Shown here: piece after piece, positions 1-6,350 of the stretch
Layout: each line of letters opens with the position of its first letter
Numbering within the stretch: the first letter of the stretch is position 1
From: Pseudomonadota bacterium
GTDB taxonomy: Bacteria; Pseudomonadota; Alphaproteobacteria; Micropepsales; Micropepsaceae
NCBI GenBank assembly: GCA_025360685.1
Contig: JANYBR010000176.1
Coordinates: forward strand, 1-12,319
DNA length: 12,319 nt
Direction of reading: 5' to 3'
Position numbers and translations under genes: made by a program
The notes under the pieces: generated by a model
Databases searched by the model: none
What the model was told of the DNA's origin: nothing
Seen by the model: only the letters and a program-made list of their open reading frames with translations

Positions 1-6
1 GCGAAG

Positions 7-67
7 CGAAGCGGAGGGGGGCGACACGGCTTCACCCCCCCCTCCGTCTCATCGCCGCTCCGCTTCG
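7..67. repeat. G/C-rich overlapping inverted repeats
   Basis: CGGAGGGGGG (12-21) is exactly complementary to 37-46, giving a 10-bp stem with a 15-nt loop. CGAAGCGGAG (7-16) is also exactly complementary to 58-67. The two pairings share bases 12-16 and so exclude each other. No T-tract follows, so this looks more like a palindromic intergenic repeat than a standard intrinsic terminator. The gene to its left lies outside the window, so a role in that gene's 3' end cannot be excluded. Confidence 0.5.
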
Positions 68-75
68 ATGATCCA

Positions 76-99
76 CCTCCCCCGTAACAACGGGGGAGG
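76..99. repeat. Perfect 10-bp hairpin upstream of the VOC gene
   Basis: CCTCCCCCGT (76-85) and ACGGGGGAGG (90-99) are perfect reverse complements around an AACA loop. The hairpin ends 20 nt before the ATG at 120. Its right arm contains a GGAGG at 95-99, which is too far from the start to be an ordinary ribosome binding site. In a transcript from the left it would sit in the leader of the VOC gene. It could be a terminator-like stem of the upstream gene or part of the same palindromic repeat cluster. Confidence 0.5.
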
Positions 100-119
100 A
101 AAGCGGATAAGCTGCGCGG

Positions 120-977
120 ATGATCACCGGCATCGACCATATCGCCATCATGGTTCGCGACTTCGACGCGACGGTGGCCAACTATGAAACGATCTTCGGA
201 CGCGCGCCGAACTGGCGCGGCTTCATGCCGGGCGGCCGGCATGCTTGGTTCCAGTTCTCCGGCATGGCGCTTGACGTCATCGGCACTCATGGCAGCGGTC
301 CGGAAGCCGACGCCTCGCGTGCCGAGATCGAGAAGTTCGGCGATGCGATCTGGGGACTCGGCTTCTCCGTGCCTGACCTGAATGCCGCCACGCGCTCGTT
401 CGAGCGGCGTGGCTTGGATTTTCGGCCACGACATACAACGCGCACGAAAAACGCCGAAGGCAGCGAACGAAGTTGGGAAGTCACAGTCATGAAGCGCAAG
501 AGTGCCAACGGCGTGGCGCTGTTTCTGGTCGAGAACCAACCCGATACGCCGAAATGGCCTGTCGCGACGACGACTGTCGCGGACGACGGCGCCGTGAGCA
601 CGCTCGACCACATCGTTATCCAGACCGGCAATGCCGAACGCTCGGTGGCGCTTTACGGTGGACGGCTAGGGCTTGACCTGCGGCTGGACCGCACCAATGA
701 GCAATGGGGCGCGCGGCAGCTGTTCTTTCGCTGTGGCGGCGCGGTCGTCGAAATCGGCGCCAGCCTGAAGGTTCCGGTCAGCGATACGCCCGACAAGTTC
801 GGCGGACTGGCCTGGCGGGTGCGCGATCCCGAGGCGGCTCGCGCCCGCATCGCGGCGACAGGCATCGCTGTTTCCGAACTGCGCAAGGGCCGCAAGCCGG
901 GCACGTCGGTCTTTACCGTCCGCAATGGCACCGGCGGCGTGCCAACCTTGATGCTGTCGGGTAATGAGGCCGACTAG
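120..977 (+). CDS. VOC family (glyoxalase-fold) protein, two modules
   Basis: This 285-residue protein contains two vicinal-oxygen-chelate modules, at about residues 3-140 and 160-280. Each opens with the typical strand carrying a D-H-I motif (GIDHIAIMVRD at 4-14 with H7; STLDHIVIQTG at 160-170 with H164). Module 2 also has the terminal VVEIG strand with E211. H7, H164 and E211 are candidate metal ligands by family analogy. The family covers glyoxalase I, extradiol dioxygenases, epimerases and resistance proteins, and the sequence does not fix a substrate. The two-module architecture recalls extradiol-dioxygenase-like or glyoxalase-like proteins, but a lyase or isomerase role is equally possible. 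There is no signal peptide, so it should be cytoplasmic. The start is the first ATG in the frame and places the first VOC strand at the N terminus as expected. No strong Shine-Dalgarno sequence lies close by. It stands alone and converges with the VWA gene. Confidence 0.85.
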   Translation: MITGIDHIAIMVRDFDATVANYETIFGRAPNWRGFMPGGRHAWFQFSGMALDVIGTHGSGPEADASRAEIEKFGDAIWGLGFSVPDLNAATRSFERRGLDFRPRHTTRTKNAEGSERSWEVTVMKRKSANGVALFLVENQPDTPKWPVATTTVADDGAVSTLDHIVIQTGNAERSVALYGGRLGLDLRLDRTNEQWGARQLFFRCGGAVVEIGASLKVPVSDTPDKFGGLAWRVRDPEAARARIAATGIAVSELRKGRKPGTSVFTVRNGTGGVPTLMLSGNEAD

Positions 978-1005
978 GGCGGTTTCGATTCGAGAATATC
1001 TATCA

Positions 1006-1045
1006 TTGTCACGGCCCGCCGGAGTGTGGGCCGCCCAGTTGACAA
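1006..1045. repeat. Bulged inverted repeat in a convergent gap
   Basis: TTGTCACGGCCC (1006-1017) pairs with GGGCCG (1028-1033) and TGACAA (1040-1045). This gives two 6-bp stems in register, with a 10-nt loop and a 6-nt one-sided bulge. It lies just past the stop of the VOC gene. It could limit read-through but has no T-tract. Confidence 0.5.
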
Positions 1046-1097
1046 GTCACTCGACGTCGAAAGTGAGACTGCGGCTTTCTTTGCGGAGTCGCGCCCA

Positions 1098-1147
1098 AAT
1101 TCACCTGGGTGGCCCGGATTCCCGGGCCATGACACCAGGGGTGAATT
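1098..1147. repeat. Nested palindrome between convergent genes, possible bidirectional terminator
   Basis: The core hairpin is GGCCCGG (1111-1117), loop ATTC, CCGGGCC (1122-1128), a perfect 7-bp stem. An outer pair AATTCACC (1098-1105) and GGTGAATT (1140-1147) is also perfect, with weaker pairing between. Read on the minus strand, the core (GTCATGGCCCGGG, gap, CCGGGCC) resembles palindromic intergenic repeats I recall from Hyphomicrobiales genomes. That recollection was not checked. It ends 22 nt beyond the VWA stop codon, so it may also serve as a 3' end for both genes. Confidence 0.55.
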
Positions 1148-1168
1148 CAATCAAATCAAACCGCTCAA

Positions 1169-2899
1169 TCAATCCGGCGAAGGCGGCGACTCGAGCGGCT
1201 TCTGCTTGTCGGCGACTTTTGCCAGATCGAGCAGCCGGATGAACTCCGCGCGATAGCCGAACCGGTCGTCGCCGCGCGCCGCCGTGGCGATGTTCTTGGC
1301 CCGGTCATAGTCAAAGTCCTTGATGTAGGGATCGTGCCGCAGGAGCTGTGCTGCGCCCACGACCGAGACCGCGAAGCGCATGTCGGGCGAAAGCGTGTTG
1401 AAATCCGTCGTCACATCCGTGTCGGTGATCGGCCGATCGATCAGTTTCGATACGGTCTGGCCCGGCAGCTTGTAGCGCATCTTCAGGAAGGCGATTTCGC
1501 CGCCCTTCGCTGCGACCGCCGGCTTGCCGTAACGCAGCGGATCGGACATCTGCGCCTTCGAACCGACCGGCGTGATCTCGTAGAGCGCCGTCACCGTCGT
1601 GCCCGAACCGATGTCGCCGGCGTCGACCTTGTCATTGTTGAAATCGGTGCGGTTGAGCAGGCGGGTCTCGTAGCCGATCAGGCGATACTCAGCCACGCGA
1701 GCGGGGTTGAACTCGATCTGGATCTTCACATCGTTCGCGATGGTGAATAGCGTGCCCGAGATCTGGTCGACGAACACCTTGTGCGCCTCGTTCAACGTGT
1801 CGATGAAGGCGGCGTTGCCGTTGCCGGCCTGCGCCAGTTTCTGCATCATCGCATCGTTGTAGTTGTCGGTGCCGAAGCCGAGACAGGTGAGATAGACGCC
1901 CGTGCCGCGCTCGCGGGTGACGAAATCCTCCAGTGCCTTGGGATCGGTGATGCCGACGTTGAAGTCGCCGTCCGTCGCCAGCAGCACGCGGTTGACGCCG
2001 CCCTTCATGAACGTGGCTTCAGCGAGCTGGTAGGCCATGCGAATGCCCTCGCCGCCCGCCGTCGAACCGCCGGCCTCAAGCTGGTCGAGCGCGGCTAGAA
2101 TCTTGGCCTTGTCCGAACCAGGCGTGGGCGGCAGCACGACCCCGGCGGCCCCCGCATAGGTGACGATCGCGACGCGGTCCTTCGCGTTCAACTGGTCGAC
2201 CAGAAGATGGAATGCGCGCTTGAGCAGCGGCAGCTTGTTCGGCTCGTCCATCGAGCCCGAACTGTCGATCAGGAACACGAGATTGGCCGCGGGGCGTTCC
2301 TTCTTGGGAATATCGTAGCCCTTGATGCCGATGTGCAGGATTTGGGTGTCCTTGTTCCAGGGTGTCGGATAGACCCGAACGCTGGCGCGGAACGGCGTGC
2401 TGCGGTCTTGCGGCAGTGGATAGGCGTAGTCAAAATAGTTCACCATCTCCTCTACCCGCACGGCGTCGGCCGGCGGCAACGCGCCGCCGTTCAGCGCATC
2501 GCGCACGACGCCGTAGGACGCCGTGTCAACGTCGATGGAGAAGGTCGAAACAGGCTGTTCGGCCGTCACCACCACGGCGTTGGGCTTGGCGTCGGGATAT
2601 TTGGATGTGTCGGCGGGCTGCCAGTAACCGGGCTGCGCCATGCGGGGCGGCGGCGGCGCCATTGCAGTCATGCGCGCCATACCACTTACCGTGCCGCTGA
2701 CCGGGCCGCTGACCGGCGCGGCTGCGTTCTGGTCCTTTTCGGCCGTGACGACCACGCTCGTCTCGTCGGTTGCGGTGGTCTTCGGTGGCACCGGCTGGCT
2801 TGGGCCGGTGCCCGTGCCGCAGGCGGCTAAAGTCAGCACGAGCAGGCCGCCCAAAGCAAAACCGGCCAGGCGCGAAATGTTTGTTTGATTTCTGATCAT
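1169..2899 (-). CDS. VWA domain lipoprotein (YfbK-like, DUF3520 C-terminus)
   Basis: This 576-residue protein starts with a lipoprotein signal: basic N terminus, hydrophobic core and lipobox L-A-A-C with C27. It is therefore probably a lipid-anchored envelope protein. A low-complexity linker (about 28-105) rich in Pro, Thr and Val follows. Next come the N-terminal von Willebrand region (about 106-180), a VWA domain (about 205-375) with MIDAS motif D212-S-S-G-S216, T280 and the ATDGD loop at 308-312, and a C-terminal DUF3520-type region (about 395-555). The order matches the YfbK/'Ca-activated chloride channel-like' family, whose true role is poorly defined; the family name does not show that it is a channel. 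Metal-dependent protein binding is the safest inference. The ATG at 2897-2899 is supported by AGGGG at 2906-2910, 6 nt upstream. Its neighbour is a divergent histidine kinase, so co-regulation is possible but unproven. Confidence 0.9.
   Translation of the reverse strand: MIRNQTNISRLAGFALGGLLVLTLAACGTGTGPSQPVPPKTTATDETSVVVTAEKDQNAAAPVSGPVSGTVSGMARMTAMAPPPPRMAQPGYWQPADTSKYPDAKPNAVVVTAEQPVSTFSIDVDTASYGVVRDALNGGALPPADAVRVEEMVNYFDYAYPLPQDRSTPFRASVRVYPTPWNKDTQILHIGIKGYDIPKKERPAANLVFLIDSSGSMDEPNKLPLLKRAFHLLVDQLNAKDRVAIVTYAGAAGVVLPPTPGSDKAKILAALDQLEAGGSTAGGEGIRMAYQLAEATFMKGGVNRVLLATDGDFNVGITDPKALEDFVTRERGTGVYLTCLGFGTDNYNDAMMQKLAQAGNGNAAFIDTLNEAHKVFVDQISGTLFTIANDVKIQIEFNPARVAEYRLIGYETRLLNRTDFNNDKVDAGDIGSGTTVTALYEITPVGSKAQMSDPLRYGKPAVAAKGGEIAFLKMRYKLPGQTVSKLIDRPITDTDVTTDFNTLSPDMRFAVSVVGAAQLLRHDPYIKDFDYDRAKNIATAARGDDRFGYRAEFIRLLDLAKVADKQKPLESPPSPD
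2694..2717. repeat. 12-bp tandem repeat inside the VWA lipoprotein gene
   Basis: Two adjacent 12-bp units, CCGCTGACCGGG (2694-2705) and CCGCTGACCGGC (2706-2717), differ only in the last base. They encode PVSG repeats in the linker (PVSGPVSGTVSG, residues 62-73). The number of units could vary by slippage without breaking the frame. Confidence 0.7.
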
Positions 2900-2988
2900 G
2901 GTCGTCCCCTACCAAAGCGAGGTGGCAGGCTGGGCGCAAATCAGGACGGTGAAACGGCGCGAATACGGCGAATTGGCGGCACGCCATC

Positions 2989-3004
2989 ACGCTCGCGCGA
3001 GCGT
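2989..3004. promoter_or_regulatory. Perfect 16-bp palindrome in the divergent promoter region
   Basis: ACGCTCGCGCGAGCGT is identical to its reverse complement. It lies in the 237-nt gap (2900-3136) between the VWA lipoprotein gene and the histidine kinase gene, 89 nt upstream of the VWA start and 132 nt upstream of the kinase start. It may be an operator for a dimeric regulator acting on both genes. It may also just be a GC-rich hairpin. No convincing -35/-10 pair was found for either gene. Confidence 0.35.
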
Positions 3005-3136
3005 CCCAATTCCTAACAGAACCTTTCTATGCCGATCATGTAATTCACTCTTAACCGCGCAAGCCTATCGTCACGGAAAGGCCACGAGTTTGGGCGCGGC
3101 CGGGCGAGACGCCGGGCGCCGGCGTCGCGGTTGGGG

Positions 3137-4633
3137 ATGCAAGTGTCGCAAGATCGCCAATTCCAGTACAGGACGATCGGAAGCGTCGAGATCGTCCTCG
3201 ACAGCAACGGCGTCGTGCTCAGCGTCGACAGCACCCAAGAAAGCCAGCGGCTGGTTAGCGATGTGGCGGAGGGCGAGTCGCTCCACGGCCACATCCATCC
3301 CGACGACTATGACTTCTTCCTCTGGTCCTCGCAGTGGGTGCTGAATGGCCAAGGCCGCGAGCAAACCATTGTGTTGCGCTGGGCGCGTGCCAACGGCCGC
3401 TGGTCCAAGATCAACGCAACCCTCAAGAGCGAGAATGGCGAGACGCTTTGCGTGGTTTTTCAACCGGACGAGGTCGAACACGCGCGCCGCGCCGAAGGTC
3501 AGCTGCGCCGTGTGGTCGAAGGATCGGCACAGGGCATCATCGTCAGGACCAACAGTGAAATCCTCTACACGAACGACGCCTTTGCCCACATGATGGGTTT
3601 TCCCTCCGTACGGGAATTGTCCGTCTACACCGAAGAGGAAACAAAGGCCGGCCGCAATGCCAACAACAGCGGCGCCATCCATCCGGATGATCGACCCATC
3701 GTGGCCGAGCACATGCGCCGGCGTCTCTCGGGAGAGGAAACGCTTTCGCACTACGAATTCCGCCTGCAACGGCCCGACGGCACGGTTGTTTGGGTCGATA
3801 CCCACGCTGCGCTTGTCAAATGGGACGGGCAGCCTGCGTCGCTTTCATGGCTCAGCGACATTACGCGCCGCAAGTCGATCGAAGCCGAGCTGATCCGGAG
3901 CAAGGAAGCGGCCGAGTTCGCCAACCGCACCAAGACCGAGTTTCTGACCAATATGAGTCACGAGCTGCGCACGCCGCTCAATGCCATCATCGGTTTTTCA
4001 GAAGTGATCAAGGACCAGATGTTCGGCCCCGTCGGCACCGCCAAATACGCGGACTATGCCAAGGACATTCACACCAGCGGGCGGCACCTGCTCGACCTCA
4101 TCAACGACATCCTGGACCTCTCGAAGCTGGAAGCCGGCAAGCTCGAACTGCGCGAGGGAGACGTGACGCTGCGCACCGCGGTCGAGGACTGCCTTACGCT
4201 CATCCGCAACCGGGCGCAAAAAAGCGACGTCCTGCTCGTCACCGAGATCGAACCCCGGTTGCCGAAGCTTCACTGCGACGAGCGCGCCTTGAAACAGGTG
4301 CTGCTGAACTTCCTGTCCAACGCCGTGAAGTTCACCCCGCCGGGCGGCACCGTCACCACGCGCGTTTGTCGCGTGAAGGACGGACTTGCCCTGTCTGTAA
4401 CCGACACCGGCATCGGTATGAGCGACGCGGATATCAAAGTCGCGCTGGCGGCGTTCGGCCAGATCGACTCCAAGCTCGCCCGTCAGCACCAGGGCACCGG
4501 TCTTGGCCTGCCAATCTCCAAGTCGCTCGTCGAGCTGCACGGCGGCAGGCTCACCGTCGAAAGCAAGCCGGGCAAGGGCACGACCATGACGGCGACCTTC
4601 CCGTCGTCGCGCGTCGTCGCCGTGGCGGCGTAG
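3137..4633 (+). CDS. Soluble PAS-PAS sensor histidine kinase (PleC/DivJ/PdhS-like)
   Basis: The product is 498 residues from ATG 3137. A TTG at 3131 would add two residues (numbering below counts from that TTG), and neither start has a good Shine-Dalgarno sequence. It has a divergent PAS module (about 15-115, with IHPDD at 55-59) and a second PAS/PAC module (about 122-247, ending LSDITRRK). A short helix leads to the DHp domain with H-box SHELRTPLNA and phosphoacceptor H277. The CA domain has N397 in the N-box, DTGIGM at 425-430 and GTGLGL at 455-460, so all catalytic boxes look intact. No membrane segments are visible, so a cytosolic ligand or redox signal is likely. The DHp segment with FGPVG, YADYAKDI, SGRHLLDLINDILDLSK and EAG matches the PleC/DivJ/PdhS class, which acts on DivK/PleD-type regulators. 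That partner is inferred. No response regulator gene lies in the window. Confidence 0.9.
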   Translation: MQVSQDRQFQYRTIGSVEIVLDSNGVVLSVDSTQESQRLVSDVAEGESLHGHIHPDDYDFFLWSSQWVLNGQGREQTIVLRWARANGRWSKINATLKSENGETLCVVFQPDEVEHARRAEGQLRRVVEGSAQGIIVRTNSEILYTNDAFAHMMGFPSVRELSVYTEEETKAGRNANNSGAIHPDDRPIVAEHMRRRLSGEETLSHYEFRLQRPDGTVVWVDTHAALVKWDGQPASLSWLSDITRRKSIEAELIRSKEAAEFANRTKTEFLTNMSHELRTPLNAIIGFSEVIKDQMFGPVGTAKYADYAKDIHTSGRHLLDLINDILDLSKLEAGKLELREGDVTLRTAVEDCLTLIRNRAQKSDVLLVTEIEPRLPKLHCDERALKQVLLNFLSNAVKFTPPGGTVTTRVCRVKDGLALSVTDTGIGMSDADIKVALAAFGQIDSKLARQHQGTGLGLPISKSLVELHGGRLTVESKPGKGTTMTATFPSSRVVAVAA

Positions 4634-4646
4634 CCGGCTGCCCGAG

Positions 4647-5030
4647 TTACGCGGTAGATTTTGAATTGACCAATCTGCCTCCAAGAACACTCAGCAATGG
4701 CAGCGACACGAAAAAGGTCAGATGGTACCAGAGCGGGAAATTGCCCCAGATCGTCAGGTGATAGGGCACGAATACGACTAGCAGCAGAACGCCGGCGCCA
4801 AGCGAGGCCGTGAATCTTTCCCTGCCCACCAGAGCGGCCACGACGCCGCCTGCTATCGAGCTTATGCCGCTGATCGACAGTCGCGTGATCAGCATCGGGA
4901 GGGTCAGCTCCGTCATTTGCTTGATCGCCGCCATTTCAGGCCATGCCTTGCCGACCAAAAGGCCCAACACCACGACCGCCACCAGCCACGCCACGGCACC
5001 GAACACGATACCTGCAATGAATCTCAACAT
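4647..5030 (-). CDS. Small four-helix integral membrane protein, unknown function
   Basis: This 127-residue protein has four evident hydrophobic segments: about 3-27, 42-69, 75-94 and 98-121. Short polar loops contain KAWPEM and GRERF. I do not recognise a family motif, and no enzymatic residues stand out. It probably sits in the inner membrane. The start ATG at 5028-5030 follows a purine-rich AGGGGGGA (minus strand, 5033-5040). The gene begins 24 nt after the stop of the enoyl-CoA hydratase-family gene on the same strand, so the two are probably co-transcribed. That does not by itself give it a role in acyl-CoA metabolism. Its stop is only 13 nt from the stop of the convergent histidine kinase, and no terminator hairpin lies between them. 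Confidence 0.75.
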   Translation of the reverse strand: MLRFIAGIVFGAVAWLVAVVVLGLLVGKAWPEMAAIKQMTELTLPMLITRLSISGISSIAGGVVAALVGRERFTASLGAGVLLLVVFVPYHLTIWGNFPLWYHLTFFVSLPLLSVLGGRLVNSKSTA

Positions 5031-5054
5031 GCTCCCCCCTACGCGATATGAACC

Positions 5055-5894
5055 TTAGCGTCCCTTGAAAGCGGGTTCCCTCTTTTCCACGAAGGCCTTC
5101 GCCGCTTCGCGATGATCCTCGGTGGATCCGGTATGGACGTGATGTGTCGCTTCCAGATCAAGGCAATCATCTACATCGGCTCCGGTCACGGCACGATTGA
5201 TGTTCTCCTTCATGTAGCGGTATGCCACGCGCGGGCCCTTGGCGAGGCGACGCGCCAGAAGCATCGTGTCGGCTTCGAGCCGTTCGGCCGGAACGACCCA
5301 GTTCACCAGCCCCAGGCGCAGCGCTTCAGTCATGTCGATGCGATCGGACAGATAGTAGAGTTCGCGCGCCTTCGCCGAACCCACCAGCTGGGTGAGAAAA
5401 TAGGTGCCGCCATAGTCGCCCGAGAAGCCCACCTTGGCGAACGCCGTCGTCATCACGGCTTTCTCCGAAGCAATGCGCAGATCGCACGACAGCGCGAGCG
5501 ACAGTCCAGCGCCCGCCGCCGCGCCGGGAAGCGAGGCGATTGTCGGCTTCGGCATCTTGTAGAGCTTGCCAGCCGTGGCGCGCTGGCTGATGCGCTGCGC
5601 ATGAATGCGGCTGTCCAGATCGGTGCCGACCGCCGCGGTAGAGCCGCCGCCGGTTCCTTCGGCCATGCCTTTGACATCGCCGCCTGCGCAGAACGCGCCG
5701 CCCGCACCGGTGAGCACGATGCAGGCCACGTCCGGATCGGACTCGCAGGCGGCAAGGACCGAAGACATTGCCGAAAGCATGCCACCCGACATGGCATTTC
5801 TGCGTTCGGGCCGGTTCATGGTGATCACGGCCACGCCGTCATCGACCTGGGCCAGAAGATCCTTGGTGCCTGTATCCAGCGTGCGCTTGCTCAT
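5055..5894 (-). CDS. Enoyl-CoA hydratase/isomerase family protein
   Basis: This 279-residue crotonase-fold protein has a full-length CoA-binding core. The first oxyanion-hole segment is AFCAGGDVKGM (67-77) and the second is GAAAGAGLSLALSCDLRIAS (124-143). It should act on an acyl-CoA thioester in the cytoplasm. By motif alignment, the two catalytic glutamates of classical enoyl-CoA hydratase (E144 and E164 in the rat enzyme) fall on S132 and F152. The SGDYGGT stretch instead supplies D160, the position used by isomerase-type members such as PaaG. Isomerase or another crotonase-family activity is therefore more likely than simple hydration, though the substrate is unknown. An insertion of about 15 Gly/Ser/Thr-rich residues (78-95) follows the first oxyanion segment. 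The start is backed by GGAGG (minus strand, 5901-5905) at 6-nt spacing. It leads a probable two-gene unit with the downstream membrane protein. Confidence 0.9.
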   Translation of the reverse strand: MSKRTLDTGTKDLLAQVDDGVAVITMNRPERRNAMSGGMLSAMSSVLAACESDPDVACIVLTGAGGAFCAGGDVKGMAEGTGGGSTAAVGTDLDSRIHAQRISQRATAGKLYKMPKPTIASLPGAAAGAGLSLALSCDLRIASEKAVMTTAFAKVGFSGDYGGTYFLTQLVGSAKARELYYLSDRIDMTEALRLGLVNWVVPAERLEADTMLLARRLAKGPRVAYRYMKENINRAVTGADVDDCLDLEATHHVHTGSTEDHREAAKAFVEKREPAFKGR

Positions 5895-5900
5895 CGCGTC

Positions 5901-5905
5901 CCTCC
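5901..5905 (-). promoter_or_regulatory. Shine-Dalgarno site for the enoyl-CoA hydratase-family gene
   Basis: CCTCC on the plus strand reads GGAGG on the minus strand, 6 nt before the ATG at 5892-5894. It is one of the strongest ribosome binding sites in the window and fixes the start. Confidence 0.7.
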
Positions 5906-6089
5906 ATCATCCGGAGCGAGAGCGTGACACGGCGCGCGTGACTGTTGAAGTCCGCTGAACCGGGACATGGGGATGCGATGCGGCGCCTGCAAGGTTCGGA
6001 TGCATGCCTTTTTCGCATGGCCCACACCCGCCGCAATGCAGCATTCGAACTATTGTGGAGTCCCGCCCACACCCCATCTGAAGCCTGTA

Positions 6090-6117
6090 GCCGGTTAAGA
6101 CGTATTCACCAACCGGC
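6090..6117. promoter_or_regulatory. Inverted repeat upstream of the small membrane protein gene
   Basis: GCCGGTT (6090-6096) and AACCGGC (6111-6117) are perfect 7-nt reverse complements separated by 14 nt. The right arm ends 19 nt before the ATG at 6137. The site could be an operator or a leader hairpin close to the ribosome binding site. The rest of the 242-nt divergent gap (5895-6136) shows no clear -35/-10 pair. Confidence 0.35.
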
Positions 6118-6136
6118 GCCGAAAATGGAGTGGGCT

Positions 6137-6334
6137 ATGACGACTTATTCGAATTCAAACGGCGAAGCGCACGGCTCGATGGTCTTGACCTGGGCGGTGA
6201 TCGCAGCGACAGCGCTGCTCTTGGTGGAAGTGACCTGGCCGCAGGCGATGCCGGCCGTTTCGACTGGCGCTGCAACCGTGCAGACCGTGGTGACGACCGC
6301 GACACACCCGGAGCGGGTCGCCCGCGCCAACTAA
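6137..6334 (+). CDS. Small single-pass membrane protein, unknown function
   Basis: This 65-residue product has a polar N terminus (MTTYSNSNGEAHGS), one hydrophobic helix at about 15-38 (VLTWAVIAATALLLVEVTW) and a Thr/Val/Ala-rich tail ending HPERVARAN. Start choice: ATG 6137 has GGAG at 6127-6130 with 6-nt spacing. ATG 6125 would add four residues and break that spacing, and upstream codons in the frame give implausible Cys/Arg-rich sequence. The tail lies on the far side of the membrane from the N terminus, but topology is not clear from charges. The gene is convergent with spoVR, with only 16 nt between stops. I do not recognise the family. Support comes from the ribosome binding site and the clear helix; it could still be a chance reading frame. 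Confidence 0.5.
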   Translation: MTTYSNSNGEAHGSMVLTWAVIAATALLLVEVTWPQAMPAVSTGAATVQTVVTTATHPERVARAN

Positions 6335-6350
6335 GGGCGAGCAAGCCGCG

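Noticed and set aside
3071..3805. Minus-strand open frame of 244 residues opposite the kinase
   Set aside because: It overlaps the intact PAS-PAS kinase and has no supporting motif.
6095..6112. Possible CtrA site near TTAAGACGTATTCAC
   Set aside because: The second half-site does not match TTAA, so support is too weak.
5945..6136. Upstream extension of the small membrane protein frame
   Set aside because: The extra residues are Arg/Cys/His-rich with no ribosome binding site, and ATG 6137 has a well-spaced GGAG.
6335..6350. Terminator between the small membrane protein gene and spoVR
   Set aside because: The 16-nt gap has no stem-loop with a T-tract.
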